In this document: positions 25,066 through 33,312 of the stretch, piece after piece
How positions within the stretch are numbered: position 1 is the first letter of the stretch
How the letters are laid out: each line of letters begins with the position of its first letter
Source: Klebsiella pneumoniae
Lineage (GTDB): Bacteria > Myxococcota_A > UBA796 > GCA-2862545
NCBI GenBank assembly: GCA_945861065.1
Contig: CAMASI010000036.1
Span: 1 to 38,690, forward strand
Reading direction: 5' to 3'
DNA length: 38,690 nt
The notes under the pieces: generated by a model
What the model was told of the DNA's origin: nothing
Databases searched by the model: none
The model's input: only the letters and a program-made list of their open reading frames with translations
Translations under genes and position numbers: made by a program

Positions 25066-25784
25066 GGTGTGGCTCGGGTCAGGGCCTGGAGTGAAAACAG
25101 GGTGTCGTCGAGTTGAACTGAGAAGTCCAGCGACTCAAAGGTGAGTTCGGTAAACTCACCCGCCGTTTCATGAGGTGTCAAGCGCATTTTCATGGGCCGG
25201 AGACGTCCATCGATGAGGCGAACGTCGCTATAGCCCATGGTACGAACCAGCTCATCGGATTCGTCACGGAACTCGACGCTCACAGGAACCCGCTCAGCCG
25301 TCAGCGTTGCGTCGACCCGGCCCCACACCACGGGCGCGTTCGGCTTGGGCGTGCACTGGACGACATAGTTCGCTGCTGTGTCGGCGAGTCGTGGGGCCAG
25401 TTGACACGCGTAATCTTCGGAGAGGCGGGAGTCTTTGACGAGGTCATCGTTCGAAAAGTGGCTCCCCATCCAGCTCCCGCTCATCATGCCGGCAGGTACC
25501 TTCATCGTCCGGTCGACTTTCGGCAGGTAGTTCCAGAGGTTTTCGCCCACTTTGAGTGTGGTGACGCCGGCGTCCTTTTCGGGCTCCAACAAGCGCACAA
25601 GCGTTTGTTCGGTGCCTTTGGACCACGCAGCCATCTTCATCGTTCGTTCGTAGCGGGCCGTTTTGACGTGCATGGAAATCACGGCCGCCGACTGTTCGCC
25701 GCGTGAGGCGTCGTCGATCGCCAGCAACAGGTCGGTCAACGACGGTTCAGCGGCCAGTACGACAACCACGCATAGGGCCCACAT
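25062..25784 (-). CDS. LolA-like outer membrane lipoprotein-sorting protein
   Basis: This is a 240-residue secreted protein. The signal is MWALCVVVVLAA. The mature part follows the pattern of the LolA/LolB-fold family of outer membrane lipoprotein-sorting proteins: an early Leu/Ile-rich helix (LTDLLLAIDDA), a strand with SMHVKTARYERTMKMAAWSKGTEQTLVRLLEP, LKVGENLWNYLPKVDRTMKVP, MMSGSWMGSHFSNDDLVKDSR, and later YSDVRLIDGRLRPMKMRL. The NLWNYLPKVDR and SWMGSHFSNDDLVK motifs are hallmarks of this subfamily, which commonly stands next to paired FtsX permeases and an ATPase. It starts at ATG 25784 and is first in the operon. It likely ferries lipid or lipoprotein across the periplasm. Confidence 0.88.
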   Translation of the reverse strand: MWALCVVVVLAAEPSLTDLLLAIDDASRGEQSAAVISMHVKTARYERTMKMAAWSKGTEQTLVRLLEPEKDAGVTTLKVGENLWNYLPKVDRTMKVPAGMMSGSWMGSHFSNDDLVKDSRLSEDYACQLAPRLADTAANYVVQCTPKPNAPVVWGRVDATLTAERVPVSVEFRDESDELVRTMGYSDVRLIDGRLRPMKMRLTPHETAGEFTELTFESLDFSVQLDDTLFSLQALTRATP

Positions 25785-25911
25785 GGCGCCTCCGAGGCCG
25801 TGGGTAACGTCGTCTTCCGGCCTCAAACAGGTGAGCGTCGTCGGGCACCTCGCCCCCTGGATTTCACTCCCCGGGCGCCCTTGCTGTCCATAGGTCGCCG
25901 GTACCTTCACC

Positions 25912-25917
25912 AAGGAG
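25912..25917 (+). promoter_or_regulatory. Shine-Dalgarno site supporting the GTG start at 25923
   Basis: AAGGAG lies 5 bases before GTG 25923. It decides the start of the beta-helix lipoprotein, because the frame is open far upstream without any signal-peptide-like sequence. Confidence 0.75.
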
Positions 25918-25922
25918 TGCCC

Positions 25923-28900
25923 GTGCGACCCATCCTCGTGTCTCTGATTCTTCTGGTTGCTTGTGACAGCGCAACACCCGTGGCCGGCGACCTCGACGGC
26001 GACGGCTTCCGCCCCATCGACGGCGACTGTGATGACGGTCGGTCGGACGTTTACCCGCTGGCGCCTGAGTTGTGCGACGCCGGGAACGTTGATGAGGATT
26101 GCGACGGCCTGGTCAACGATGCGGATCCTTCGCTGCTCGCGGAAGGCCTTCGTACGGTTTGGTTCGATGCCGACGGCGACGGGTTTGGCCTGGGAGAGGG
26201 CCAGTTGGCTTGCGCGCAGGCGCCTGGGCAGGTCGAACAGGGGGGAGACTGCGACGACACCCGAATCGGCGTAGCTCCCGGCGGGATTGAGGTGTGCGAC
26301 GCGGAAAACCTCGATGAGGACTGTAGTGGCGCGGCCGACGACGCCGACCCGGAGGCGGAAGGTCAGTCCGTCCTGGTTTGGACCGATGCCGATGGCGATG
26401 GATTCGGCGTGGGCGCCGGCCTCTTGGTCTGCGACGCACAACCGGGCACCGCGGGCGTCGGCGGTGATTGCGACGACGACCAAGCGGACCGAAACCCAGC
26501 CGCGATCGAGGTGTGCGACCCTTTCGACGTGGACGAAGATTGTGATGGACTCGCGGACGACGCTGACTTCGCGCCTGCGGGCACGTCCATCTGGTACGCG
26601 GACGCCGACAGTGACGGTACCGGCAACGCTGAGACGGCTACGCTGGCTTGCGACCCAGGCTCCTTCGATGTCACGGTGGCGGGGGACTGCAACGACAACG
26701 ACGCCACGGTATCGCCGCTGGCTGTCGAGACTTGTGATGACCAGGACATCGATGAAGACTGCAATGGCACCGCAGATGACGCCGACCCTAATCCCGTGGG
26801 TGAAACGCCGTCGTGGGTCGATTCGGATGGCGACGGCTTTGGCGCCGGAGACCCGACGTTGTCCTGTGAGTTGCCGGCCGGTTCCGCCGCTGTCGCCGCG
26901 GATTGCAATGACGAGACGGCGCTCGTAAGCCCGGCCGCGTTGGAAGTATGCGACGCCCTCGACGTCGACGAGAACTGCGATGGCAACGCCGACGACGCCG
27001 ATTCGGCCGCCACCGGTCAAACGCCTTGGTACCCCGACCTCGATGAGGACGGCTTCGGCGCGGGCCGGGTCTCCCTGACCTGCGATCCGCTCCCCGGCTA
27101 CGTCGCGGACGCAACAGACTGCGACGACGACCGAATGGACGTGCACCCCGCGGCCGTCGAGTTTTGCGACGATGTGGACGTCGACGAAGATTGCAACGGT
27201 GTCGCCGACGACGACGATGTCGCGTCAGAAGGCGGCACGCCGTGGTTCACGGACTCGGACGCCGATGGGTTTGGTGACCCGACGACGCTCGTCATCGCGT
27301 GTGATCCGGCCTTTGACGAGGTCAAGGCGGCCACGGATTGCGATGACGCGCGCAGCGATGTGTCGCCGGTCGCAACTGAGTTTTGTGATGGTTCGAACAC
27401 GGACGAGGACTGCGACGGGCTCGCGGATGACTCGGACGGATCCGCCCTAGGTCAAACCGCCTGGTACGCGGACTTCGATGTCGATGGTTTTGGCGCCGGT
27501 CTAGCGACATTGTCTTGCGACAGTCTCGGTGGCGTCGCCGTCAATACCGACTGCAACGATGCCCGCAACGACGTGTCCCCAGCCGGCACCGAGGTATGCG
27601 ACGTTACCAACACCGATGAGGACTGCGACGCGCTTGCAGACGACCTCGACGTAGCGCCGGTAGGGGTCACTCCCTGGTACGCGGACGCGGATCTGGATGG
27701 GTACGGCGCTGGGGCAGCGGTTTGGACGTGCGACGCACTTGGCCGCGTGGCTACGGCGGACGATTGTGATGACGCTCGTGACGATGTGTCGCCGTCGGCC
27801 GCCGAGTTCTGCGATGTGGGCAACATGGATGAGGACTGCGACGGCCTGTCAGACGACGCGGACCCGTCCGCGAGTGGCCAGACCACTTGGTTCGTGGACG
27901 TAGACGGTGATGATTTTGGCGCAGGTCCCGGCTTCTCGGCTTGCGAAGCGGGAGACGCCGTTGCCAACGCGGAAGACTGCGACGACACGCTTGCACAAGT
28001 GTCTCCCGCAGGAACAGAAGTCTGCGACGTCGCTGACCTCGACGAGGATTGCGACGGTTCTTCGGACGACCTCGACATCGATGTGGTCGGGCAACAAGTC
28101 GTGTTCGCTGACCTAGATGCCGATGGATTTGGTGCGGGCGCGCCCTTGTCGACGTGCGACTTTGACGGCAAGCCGGCCCTGGCCAATGACTGCGACGACA
28201 CACGTGACGACGTGTACCCTCATGCTGTCGAAATCGAGTGCGATGGTGTGGTGCAGGCCTGTGGCGGTCGCGACGCGGACGTCGTGTTCCCAGGCGACGC
28301 CCCGTCGCTCACCGTGGCCATCGAGATGGCGGCCGTCGGTGACACCGTGTGTGTCGGTGCGGGCACCTGGCCCGCCTCCAACGCCACAGTGGCAGCGGAC
28401 CACGTTTCGGTCCGCAGCGTAGGCGGGTCTGACGTCACGAGAATTGAGGCGGCGATGGGAACCACCGCCATTTTGGTGGACAACCAAGCGGGGTTTAGCC
28501 TGGCCGGCTTCACCATCTCTGGAACCAACCGCAGCGCGGTCTTCGTGGACAATGTGGACAACGTGGCAATCAGCGACGTCACATTTGTCGACACGGTCAC
28601 GACGGAACGCGGCGGGGGCCTTCGTGTGACGTACAGTGGCGACGTGAGCATCGTGGGCAGCGCGTTTGTCGGCAACCAAGCCTCCCAAGGCGGGGGCCTG
28701 GTTGTGTCCGACGTCAGCTCCGTCAACATCGAGGACTGCTGGTTCGAGGGCAACGTCGCTACGGAAGAAGGGGGTGGGTTGTTCGCCGATGAGAGTCTCG
28801 ACCTGCTGGTCGCGAATTCGACGTTCGTCGGCAACTCCGCTGACCTTGGCGGCGGGGCCTGGGTGGTCGAGAGTGGGACGTTGGTCGTCGATACGACCTT

Positions 28901-29669
28901 TGAAGGCAACGCCGCTTTGGAGTCTGGCGGTGGCCTCGGCGTTGACTTCACGGCCGCGGCTCAGGTGGTGCGAGCGACGTTCGTAGGCAACACGGCCTAT
29001 GCGGGTGCCGGTTTTCACAGCCGGTACGACGTGGACACCTCCGTGTCCGAGTCCAGCTTTGTCTCCAACGTGAGTACCGAGGCGGGAGGTGCGTTGGCGG
29101 CCTTGGACAGCGTGCGCCTTCATGTGGCGGGTTGTGACCTGAGCGACAATGCCGCGAACTTTGGCGGCGGTGTGTACTTGTTGAACACCGAAGACGCTTC
29201 GATCGCCACCAGCCTGATCGAGGCGAATACTGCGGAAAGCGGCGGTGGCCTATTCGCCCTCAACGCGGATGCCCTCACGGTGGCCGGATGCGAGCTGCGA
29301 AACAACAGCGCGTTTCTTGGAGGCGGCGTGTACGTGGAGCTGATGACCGGGACTACGACCGTATCCGGCGGCCTGATTGAGGGCAACATGGCTACTTCGA
29401 ATGGCGGTGGCCTCTTTGCTTACGAGGTCTCGACGCTCGCGTTGGAGGAACAAAAGATCAGCGGGAACGATTCGGGAGGCATGGGAGGCGGCGTGTACGC
29501 AGTGTCGACGGGGATTGTCGCCACAGACTCTGCGATTACGCTGAACTCGGCGGTGTCTGTTGGCGGAGGCGTTCGCCTTCTGTTCGGCACCTGGACCAGC
29601 GTAGGCACCGTCTTAGACGACAACCTTCCCGATCAGTTGTCCTGTGTGCTCTCCGTCGGTTGCATTTGA
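25923..29669 (+). CDS. Lipoprotein with ten MopE-type repeats and a C-terminal Pmp-like right-handed beta-helix
   Basis: This 1248-residue protein starts with a clear lipoprotein signal MRPILVSLILLVAC. Ten complete MopE-type repeats of about 73 residues, plus one partial, follow. Each has GDCDDxRxDVSPxAxExCDxxxVDEDCDGxxDDxDP and WYADxDxDGFGAG. From about residue 786 (PGDAPSLTVAIEMAAVGDTVCVGAGTW) the chain becomes a parallel beta-helix. It shows about 13 coils with GGGL/GGGV turns and FxGNxA-type strands, as in polymorphic outer membrane protein repeats and pectate-lyase folds. No catalytic motif is visible, so it is probably an adhesin or binding head on a metal-stiffened stalk. The gene is divergent from the LolA-like gene, with 138 bases between. 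Confidence 0.87.
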   Translation: MRPILVSLILLVACDSATPVAGDLDGDGFRPIDGDCDDGRSDVYPLAPELCDAGNVDEDCDGLVNDADPSLLAEGLRTVWFDADGDGFGLGEGQLACAQAPGQVEQGGDCDDTRIGVAPGGIEVCDAENLDEDCSGAADDADPEAEGQSVLVWTDADGDGFGVGAGLLVCDAQPGTAGVGGDCDDDQADRNPAAIEVCDPFDVDEDCDGLADDADFAPAGTSIWYADADSDGTGNAETATLACDPGSFDVTVAGDCNDNDATVSPLAVETCDDQDIDEDCNGTADDADPNPVGETPSWVDSDGDGFGAGDPTLSCELPAGSAAVAADCNDETALVSPAALEVCDALDVDENCDGNADDADSAATGQTPWYPDLDEDGFGAGRVSLTCDPLPGYVADATDCDDDRMDVHPAAVEFCDDVDVDEDCNGVADDDDVASEGGTPWFTDSDADGFGDPTTLVIACDPAFDEVKAATDCDDARSDVSPVATEFCDGSNTDEDCDGLADDSDGSALGQTAWYADFDVDGFGAGLATLSCDSLGGVAVNTDCNDARNDVSPAGTEVCDVTNTDEDCDALADDLDVAPVGVTPWYADADLDGYGAGAAVWTCDALGRVATADDCDDARDDVSPSAAEFCDVGNMDEDCDGLSDDADPSASGQTTWFVDVDGDDFGAGPGFSACEAGDAVANAEDCDDTLAQVSPAGTEVCDVADLDEDCDGSSDDLDIDVVGQQVVFADLDADGFGAGAPLSTCDFDGKPALANDCDDTRDDVYPHAVEIECDGVVQACGGRDADVVFPGDAPSLTVAIEMAAVGDTVCVGAGTWPASNATVAADHVSVRSVGGSDVTRIEAAMGTTAILVDNQAGFSLAGFTISGTNRSAVFVDNVDNVAISDVTFVDTVTTERGGGLRVTYSGDVSIVGSAFVGNQASQGGGLVVSDVSSVNIEDCWFEGNVATEEGGGLFADESLDLLVANSTFVGNSADLGGGAWVVESGTLVVDTTFEGNAALESGGGLGVDFTAAAQVVRATFVGNTAYAGAGFHSRYDVDTSVSESSFVSNVSTEAGGALAALDSVRLHVAGCDLSDNAANFGGGVYLLNTEDASIATSLIEANTAESGGGLFALNADALTVAGCELRNNSAFLGGGVYVELMTGTTTVSGGLIEGNMATSNGGGLFAYEVSTLALEEQKISGNDSGGMGGGVYAVSTGIVATDSAITLNSAVSVGGGVRLLFGTWTSVGTVLDDNLPDQLSCVLSVGCI
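26013..28248 (+). repeat. Ten tandem MopE-type repeats of about 219 bases
   Basis: Successive DCDD or DCND starts lie about 219-222 bases apart (first at 26025, then 26247 and 26466). Repeats are diverged at base level but conserved at Asp, Cys and Gly positions. The eleventh is cut short at the join to the beta-helix. Confidence 0.85.
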
Positions 29670-29697
29670 ATGTAAACGGTTCGCGACGCACACTCGA

Positions 29698-29732
29698 TGC
29701 GCCACCTCAGGCCCTACGGCCGAGGTGGCGCA
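29698..29732 (+). terminator. Strong GC-rich hairpin between beta-helix lipoprotein and tryptophan dioxygenase
   Basis: TGCGCCACCTC at 29698-29708 pairs perfectly with GAGGTGGCGCA at 29722-29732. An inner GGCC/GGCC pair around CTAC extends the stem to about 15 bp with one bulged A. There is no T-run afterwards, so it is either a GC-rich terminator for the upstream gene or an RNA element in the dioxygenase leader, which ends 34 bases before the ATG. Confidence 0.5.
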
Positions 29733-29766
29733 GCTGCGTTCGGAGTAGAGCACCCCTGGAGGCGAC

Positions 29767-30864
29767 ATGCCCTCACCGAACTACTGGGACTACCTCCGGC
29801 TCGACGGGCTGCTGACCTTACAGGGCGGATTGGAAAAAGACGAGGCCTCGTTACTTCCGGACGAGCTGCACTTTATCGTGGTGCACCAGGTCTACGAGCT
29901 CTGGTTCAAGCTGGCGTTGAGGGAGATGCGGCTTGCACGAGACGCCCTCGGAAGAGAGCGGGTCGACGAGTCCGCGATTCCAGAGGTCTGCCACCACCTG
30001 GATCGGGTCAACTGCCTGCTTCGGCTTGCGGTCCAGCAGTTCGAACTCGTCGAAACACTGACCCCACAGGACTTTCTCGCGTTTCGCGACAAGCTGTTTC
30101 CCGCGAGCGGTTTTCAGAGTTTTCAAATGAGAGAACTTGAAATTCTGATGGGCCTGAAAGATTCCGATCGAGTCAAGCTCGGCGGAACGGACATCTTCAC
30201 GCATCTGGAGCGGCAGACCCAGGACACACCAGCGGGGCGCATGGCCATGGACCGCATCGCGGCGGTGCGGGCGGAACGAACGCTGCACGATGTGCTCGAC
30301 GACTGGCTCTACCGAACGCCGATTGACGGAAGTCAGCCGTCGCTTCCGGACGACGAAAGCGCTGTCGCGACCTTTGTAGAAAGGTGGATTGGCGCCTCGG
30401 ACGACTACCTCAACCACACGGAAGCCAAGGTTCTCGGTGTGGGGCTGAAGGACCCGAGCTTGGCAGCGCGATTCGAGGGCGCGCGACGGTCCGCAAGGTT
30501 GTTTCTCGATGGGGACGGTGAGCCGGAGGATGGCCGGGCCCGGCGCAGGCGAATTCGAGCTGCGGTGCTGTTCATCGAGTCCTATCGATCCTTGCCCCTG
30601 CTCGCTTGGCCGCGGAGACTGCTGGATGGCCTTGTCGAAATGGAAGAGCAGATCGTGCTTTGGCGCCATCGCCACGCTCGAATGGTTGAGCGCGTCATCG
30701 GTCGACGGGTGGGCACTGGGGGCTCGGGCGGCGTCGAATACCTTGACCGCACCGCGGCTTACCGCGTCTTCGGAGACTTGTGGACCGTACGGACACTCCT
30801 ACTGCCGCCGGATCAGAACCCAGCGCTACGGCGCGCCTCCGGGTACGGCTTTTCGGCGACCTGA
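29767..30864 (+). CDS. kynA: Tryptophan 2,3-dioxygenase
   Basis: This 365-residue heme enzyme opens L-tryptophan to N-formylkynurenine, the first step of the kynurenine path. Family landmarks are NYWDYLRLDGLLTLQ (5-19), DELHFIVVHQVYELWFK with the distal active-site His35, SGFQSFQMRELE, and WRHRHARMVERVIG with the probable proximal heme ligand His303. RRVGTGGSGGVEYL follows, the C-terminal motif that closes over the substrate. The insertion between these (SSEVFxx region) and a total near the family length suggest a complete protein. GGAGG sits 4 bases before ATG 29767. It has no kynureninase or formamidase neighbour here. The stop overlaps the next start as TGATG, so it is expressed with a sugar phosphotransferase. 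Confidence 0.93.
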   Translation: MPSPNYWDYLRLDGLLTLQGGLEKDEASLLPDELHFIVVHQVYELWFKLALREMRLARDALGRERVDESAIPEVCHHLDRVNCLLRLAVQQFELVETLTPQDFLAFRDKLFPASGFQSFQMRELEILMGLKDSDRVKLGGTDIFTHLERQTQDTPAGRMAMDRIAAVRAERTLHDVLDDWLYRTPIDGSQPSLPDDESAVATFVERWIGASDDYLNHTEAKVLGVGLKDPSLAARFEGARRSARLFLDGDGEPEDGRARRRRIRAAVLFIESYRSLPLLAWPRRLLDGLVEMEEQIVLWRHRHARMVERVIGRRVGTGGSGGVEYLDRTAAYRVFGDLWTVRTLLLPPDQNPALRRASGYGFSAT

Positions 30865-32219
30865 TGGACCCCAGAGAACGGCGGCTGTGGGCCCACCTGA
30901 CGGGCCTCGTTTTCGAGGCACTCGTGCTTGCGGGCCTGTGGTTGCTTGCGGTGCTGTTCAGGAGTCACTGGAACGCCGTGTGGCCATTTGACTGGTTGCC
31001 CAGCGTCGTGGTGTTCGCGGAGGTCGATGCCTGGCGGAGCCTGCCGTACGGGCTCGTGGTGGTGCCGACGTGGGTGGCTGTACGCGCCGTTTGGCCTGTG
31101 TCGGACCCCGACCGCAACTCGTGGAGGCGCGCGCTCGGTGCAGGGGCGCTTGCGACACTCGTCAGCCTCGCGGGATGGACGCTGTTTCGCGCGGACCCGA
31201 TGTCTAGGACACTGCTCCTCGGGTACGGGCTCGTCGCCTGCCCGGTCTTTGTTGCCGGTGACTGGGTTCGCCGCCTCCGAAGGCGAGGCGGTGGAACGGC
31301 GAGGATCGTGGCGATCGGCCCCTCGGAACAGGTCGACGACGCCGTGACCCGGTGGGGGGGAGATTTCGGCGGGACGCCGCAAGTGTTGGTCCGTTTGGAC
31401 GCGGAGGACCCGTCTCTCGCCTCTTGGGTGGCGTCCGACGGTGTAGACCATGTGTTGGTGACCGGCGTTCGTGACGTCGCGGGTGTTGTTGCCGTGGCCG
31501 ACGAGGTGGGCGTGCCCGTGATCCTGGACGCCAACTTCGGGGCGTTGCCAACCGACCGCGTTTGGGCTGAGCGCCGAAACGGCTTGGTGGTTCTTCGAAT
31601 CGGCGCCGCTACGCTCGGAGCGAGTCTCGTGGCGAAGCGGTTGGTAGACATCGTTGGCGCGACCGTGCTTCTATGCCTCTCGGCGCCCATCTTGGCGGGT
31701 GCCGCGGTGGCCATCCGGCTCGGCGACGGAGGACCGGTGCTTTTCCAACAAACGCGGATGGGTAAATCTGGGCGTCCTTTTGTGCTCTACAAGCTACGAA
31801 CCATGGGCGCCGACGCCGAGGATTTTAGGTCTGCCCTGCAGCCTCGAAATGAGGCTGACGGTCCCGTCTTTAAGCTCCGCGACGATCCACGCGTGACCAA
31901 AGTCGGACGCTGGCTTCGCCATTCTTCAATCGACGAACTTCCGCAACTCGTCAACGTGCTCCGAGGGGAGATGAGTCTCGTGGGCCCGCGACCGCCGTTG
32001 CCGGAAGAAGTCGCTCGATACTTGCGGCCGTGGCGGAGGCGCTTGTCGATGCGACCCGGGATCACAGGACCTTGGCAGGTCGCAGGTCGCAGTGACCTGG
32101 ACTTCGCGACATGGATGCGGCTGGACCTCGAATATGTCGACCGGTGGAACCTGTGTACCGACGCGATGTTGCTCGTGCGCACCGTGCCTGCGGTGTGGCG
32201 GGGCGCGGGGGCCCGGTAG
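30864..32219 (+). CDS. Undecaprenyl-phosphate sugar phosphotransferase (bacterial sugar transferase family)
   Basis: This is a 451-residue protein. The N-terminal half has about four membrane helices and a CoA-binding-like Rossmann region. The C-terminal half carries the bacterial sugar transferase domain: KRLVDIVGATVLLCLSAPIL helix, FQQTRMGKSGRPFVLYKLRTM, DGPVFKLRDDPRVTKVGRWLRHSSIDELPQLVNVLRGEMSLVGPRPPLPEEV and RPGITGPWQVAGR. These enzymes (WbaP/PssY type) transfer a sugar phosphate to undecaprenyl phosphate and start exopolysaccharide or O-antigen synthesis. ATG 30864 was chosen because it overlaps the upstream TGA (TGATG); a GTG at 30780 would lie inside the dioxygenase gene. No other polysaccharide genes are adjacent. 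Confidence 0.9.
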   Translation: MDPRERRLWAHLTGLVFEALVLAGLWLLAVLFRSHWNAVWPFDWLPSVVVFAEVDAWRSLPYGLVVVPTWVAVRAVWPVSDPDRNSWRRALGAGALATLVSLAGWTLFRADPMSRTLLLGYGLVACPVFVAGDWVRRLRRRGGGTARIVAIGPSEQVDDAVTRWGGDFGGTPQVLVRLDAEDPSLASWVASDGVDHVLVTGVRDVAGVVAVADEVGVPVILDANFGALPTDRVWAERRNGLVVLRIGAATLGASLVAKRLVDIVGATVLLCLSAPILAGAAVAIRLGDGGPVLFQQTRMGKSGRPFVLYKLRTMGADAEDFRSALQPRNEADGPVFKLRDDPRVTKVGRWLRHSSIDELPQLVNVLRGEMSLVGPRPPLPEEVARYLRPWRRRLSMRPGITGPWQVAGRSDLDFATWMRLDLEYVDRWNLCTDAMLLVRTVPAVWRGAGAR

Positions 32220-32229
32220 TCGGCGCGGA

Positions 32230-33312
32230 CTACAAGTCCATCACGGTGATGCCCCGAGCGGCCTGTCCGGGGTGGGATGTCCACTCCGACTCGACCCGGA
32301 GAACGCCTCGGGGGCACACGTGTGCGCACATTCCGCACCCAACACAACCGGCGCGGGTGAACGAAGTGTTGGCCATCGCGTAGGCGCGTACGTCGATGCC
32401 CATTTCGCAGTAGGTCGAACAGTTTCCGCAGGAAATGCACAGGTCTTTTTGAACGCGAACCCGGAAGCGGCCGGCCCGTTGGCTCAGGCCCAATAGCGCC
32501 GCCATAGGGCAAAAGTACCGACACCACACCCGAGGTCCCAGGATTGGGTACAGCCCAGTTCCCGCCACGCCCGCCAGCACGGAACCTACGGCAAAGCCCC
32601 AAGCGCCTTGGACCGACCCGGCAAGCCCCAACCAAGCGGGCTCCTTGTAGCCGAGGAGTTGGCCTACGGTCACGACGGCGGTGGTCGTCAACGCCAATGC
32701 GAGCAATGAATGAATTGCCACCTTTTCGAATCGCCAGGCCCTGTCCGAGCGGTCGGACAGGTGTCGCCAAGGATCCCCAAAGGTATTCGCGAGCGCGCCG
32801 CACCCGCAGACCCAACTGCAGTACCACCGTTTCCCCCACAAGACGGAGATTCCAGGTGCCAATACGAATGCGCCAAACACTGACCACAGTGCGAGGTAAG
32901 GAGGCCATCCCTGCAGGGTGTGTGGGTACAGGGATTCGATTTTGAGGGGCCAGAAGTAGCTGAAATAGAATTCCGGCTGGCCGAGGAGAGGCATGATGTG
33001 CGGTACGGCAAACCCCAACGTGGCCTGAATGCCGACGTTGACGCCGATGCGAATGCGCTGGTAGCGCGAATTGCCGTGGCGACGCAGCGCCCAGATCCCG
33101 CCGAAACCGATAGCCAACGTGTACAATGCGCCGTACAGCGACCATTTATTGGCCATACCCACGGAATTGGCGAGTGGTGTGAGCCACTCACTCCAATAAA
33201 GCACGGAGTAAAAACCGATCAGGAGGAAGGACAGCACCCATGCCCAAAGTCCTCGGTTTTGCCAAGCGACACGGTACGTGTCGAACAACCCTTTCTGAGC
33301 TTGCAAGTCCAT
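32230..33312 (-). CDS. NapH/NosR-like membrane-bound polyferredoxin
   Basis: This 360-residue protein has five to six membrane segments. Two Cys clusters lie in the membrane part, C165/C169/C171 (YCSWVCGCG) and C264/C268 (WCRYFCP). They are followed by two classical 4Fe-4S sets, C292/295/298/302 (CISCGNCSTYC) and C323/326/329/333 (CVGCGMCAHVCP). This layout matches the NapH/NosR/RdxA family, which moves electrons between the quinone pool or cytoplasmic donors and periplasmic enzymes. It is the last gene of the sigma factor-led operon; its ATG directly follows the TGA of the oxidoreductase gene. It has no NosZ, NapA or Ccm neighbour in view, so its partner is unknown. Confidence 0.88.
   Translation of the reverse strand: MDLQAQKGLFDTYRVAWQNRGLWAWVLSFLLIGFYSVLYWSEWLTPLANSVGMANKWSLYGALYTLAIGFGGIWALRRHGNSRYQRIRIGVNVGIQATLGFAVPHIMPLLGQPEFYFSYFWPLKIESLYPHTLQGWPPYLALWSVFGAFVLAPGISVLWGKRWYCSWVCGCGALANTFGDPWRHLSDRSDRAWRFEKVAIHSLLALALTTTAVVTVGQLLGYKEPAWLGLAGSVQGAWGFAVGSVLAGVAGTGLYPILGPRVWCRYFCPMAALLGLSQRAGRFRVRVQKDLCISCGNCSTYCEMGIDVRAYAMANTSFTRAGCVGCGMCAHVCPRGVLRVESEWTSHPGQAARGITVMDL

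Noticed and set aside
25785..27146. Long N-terminal extension of the LolA-like gene
   Set aside because: It is antisense to the MopE repeats, and the LolA-like signal peptide begins at 25784.
28113..29123. 336-codon minus-strand frame opposite the beta-helix
   Set aside because: No domain or signal. The sense strand has a lipobox, regular repeats and a Shine-Dalgarno site.
32217..32232. Near-palindrome containing both convergent stop codons (TAGTC...GACTA)
   Set aside because: Only a 5-bp arm pairs without mismatch, with no T-run, so it is not a convincing terminator.
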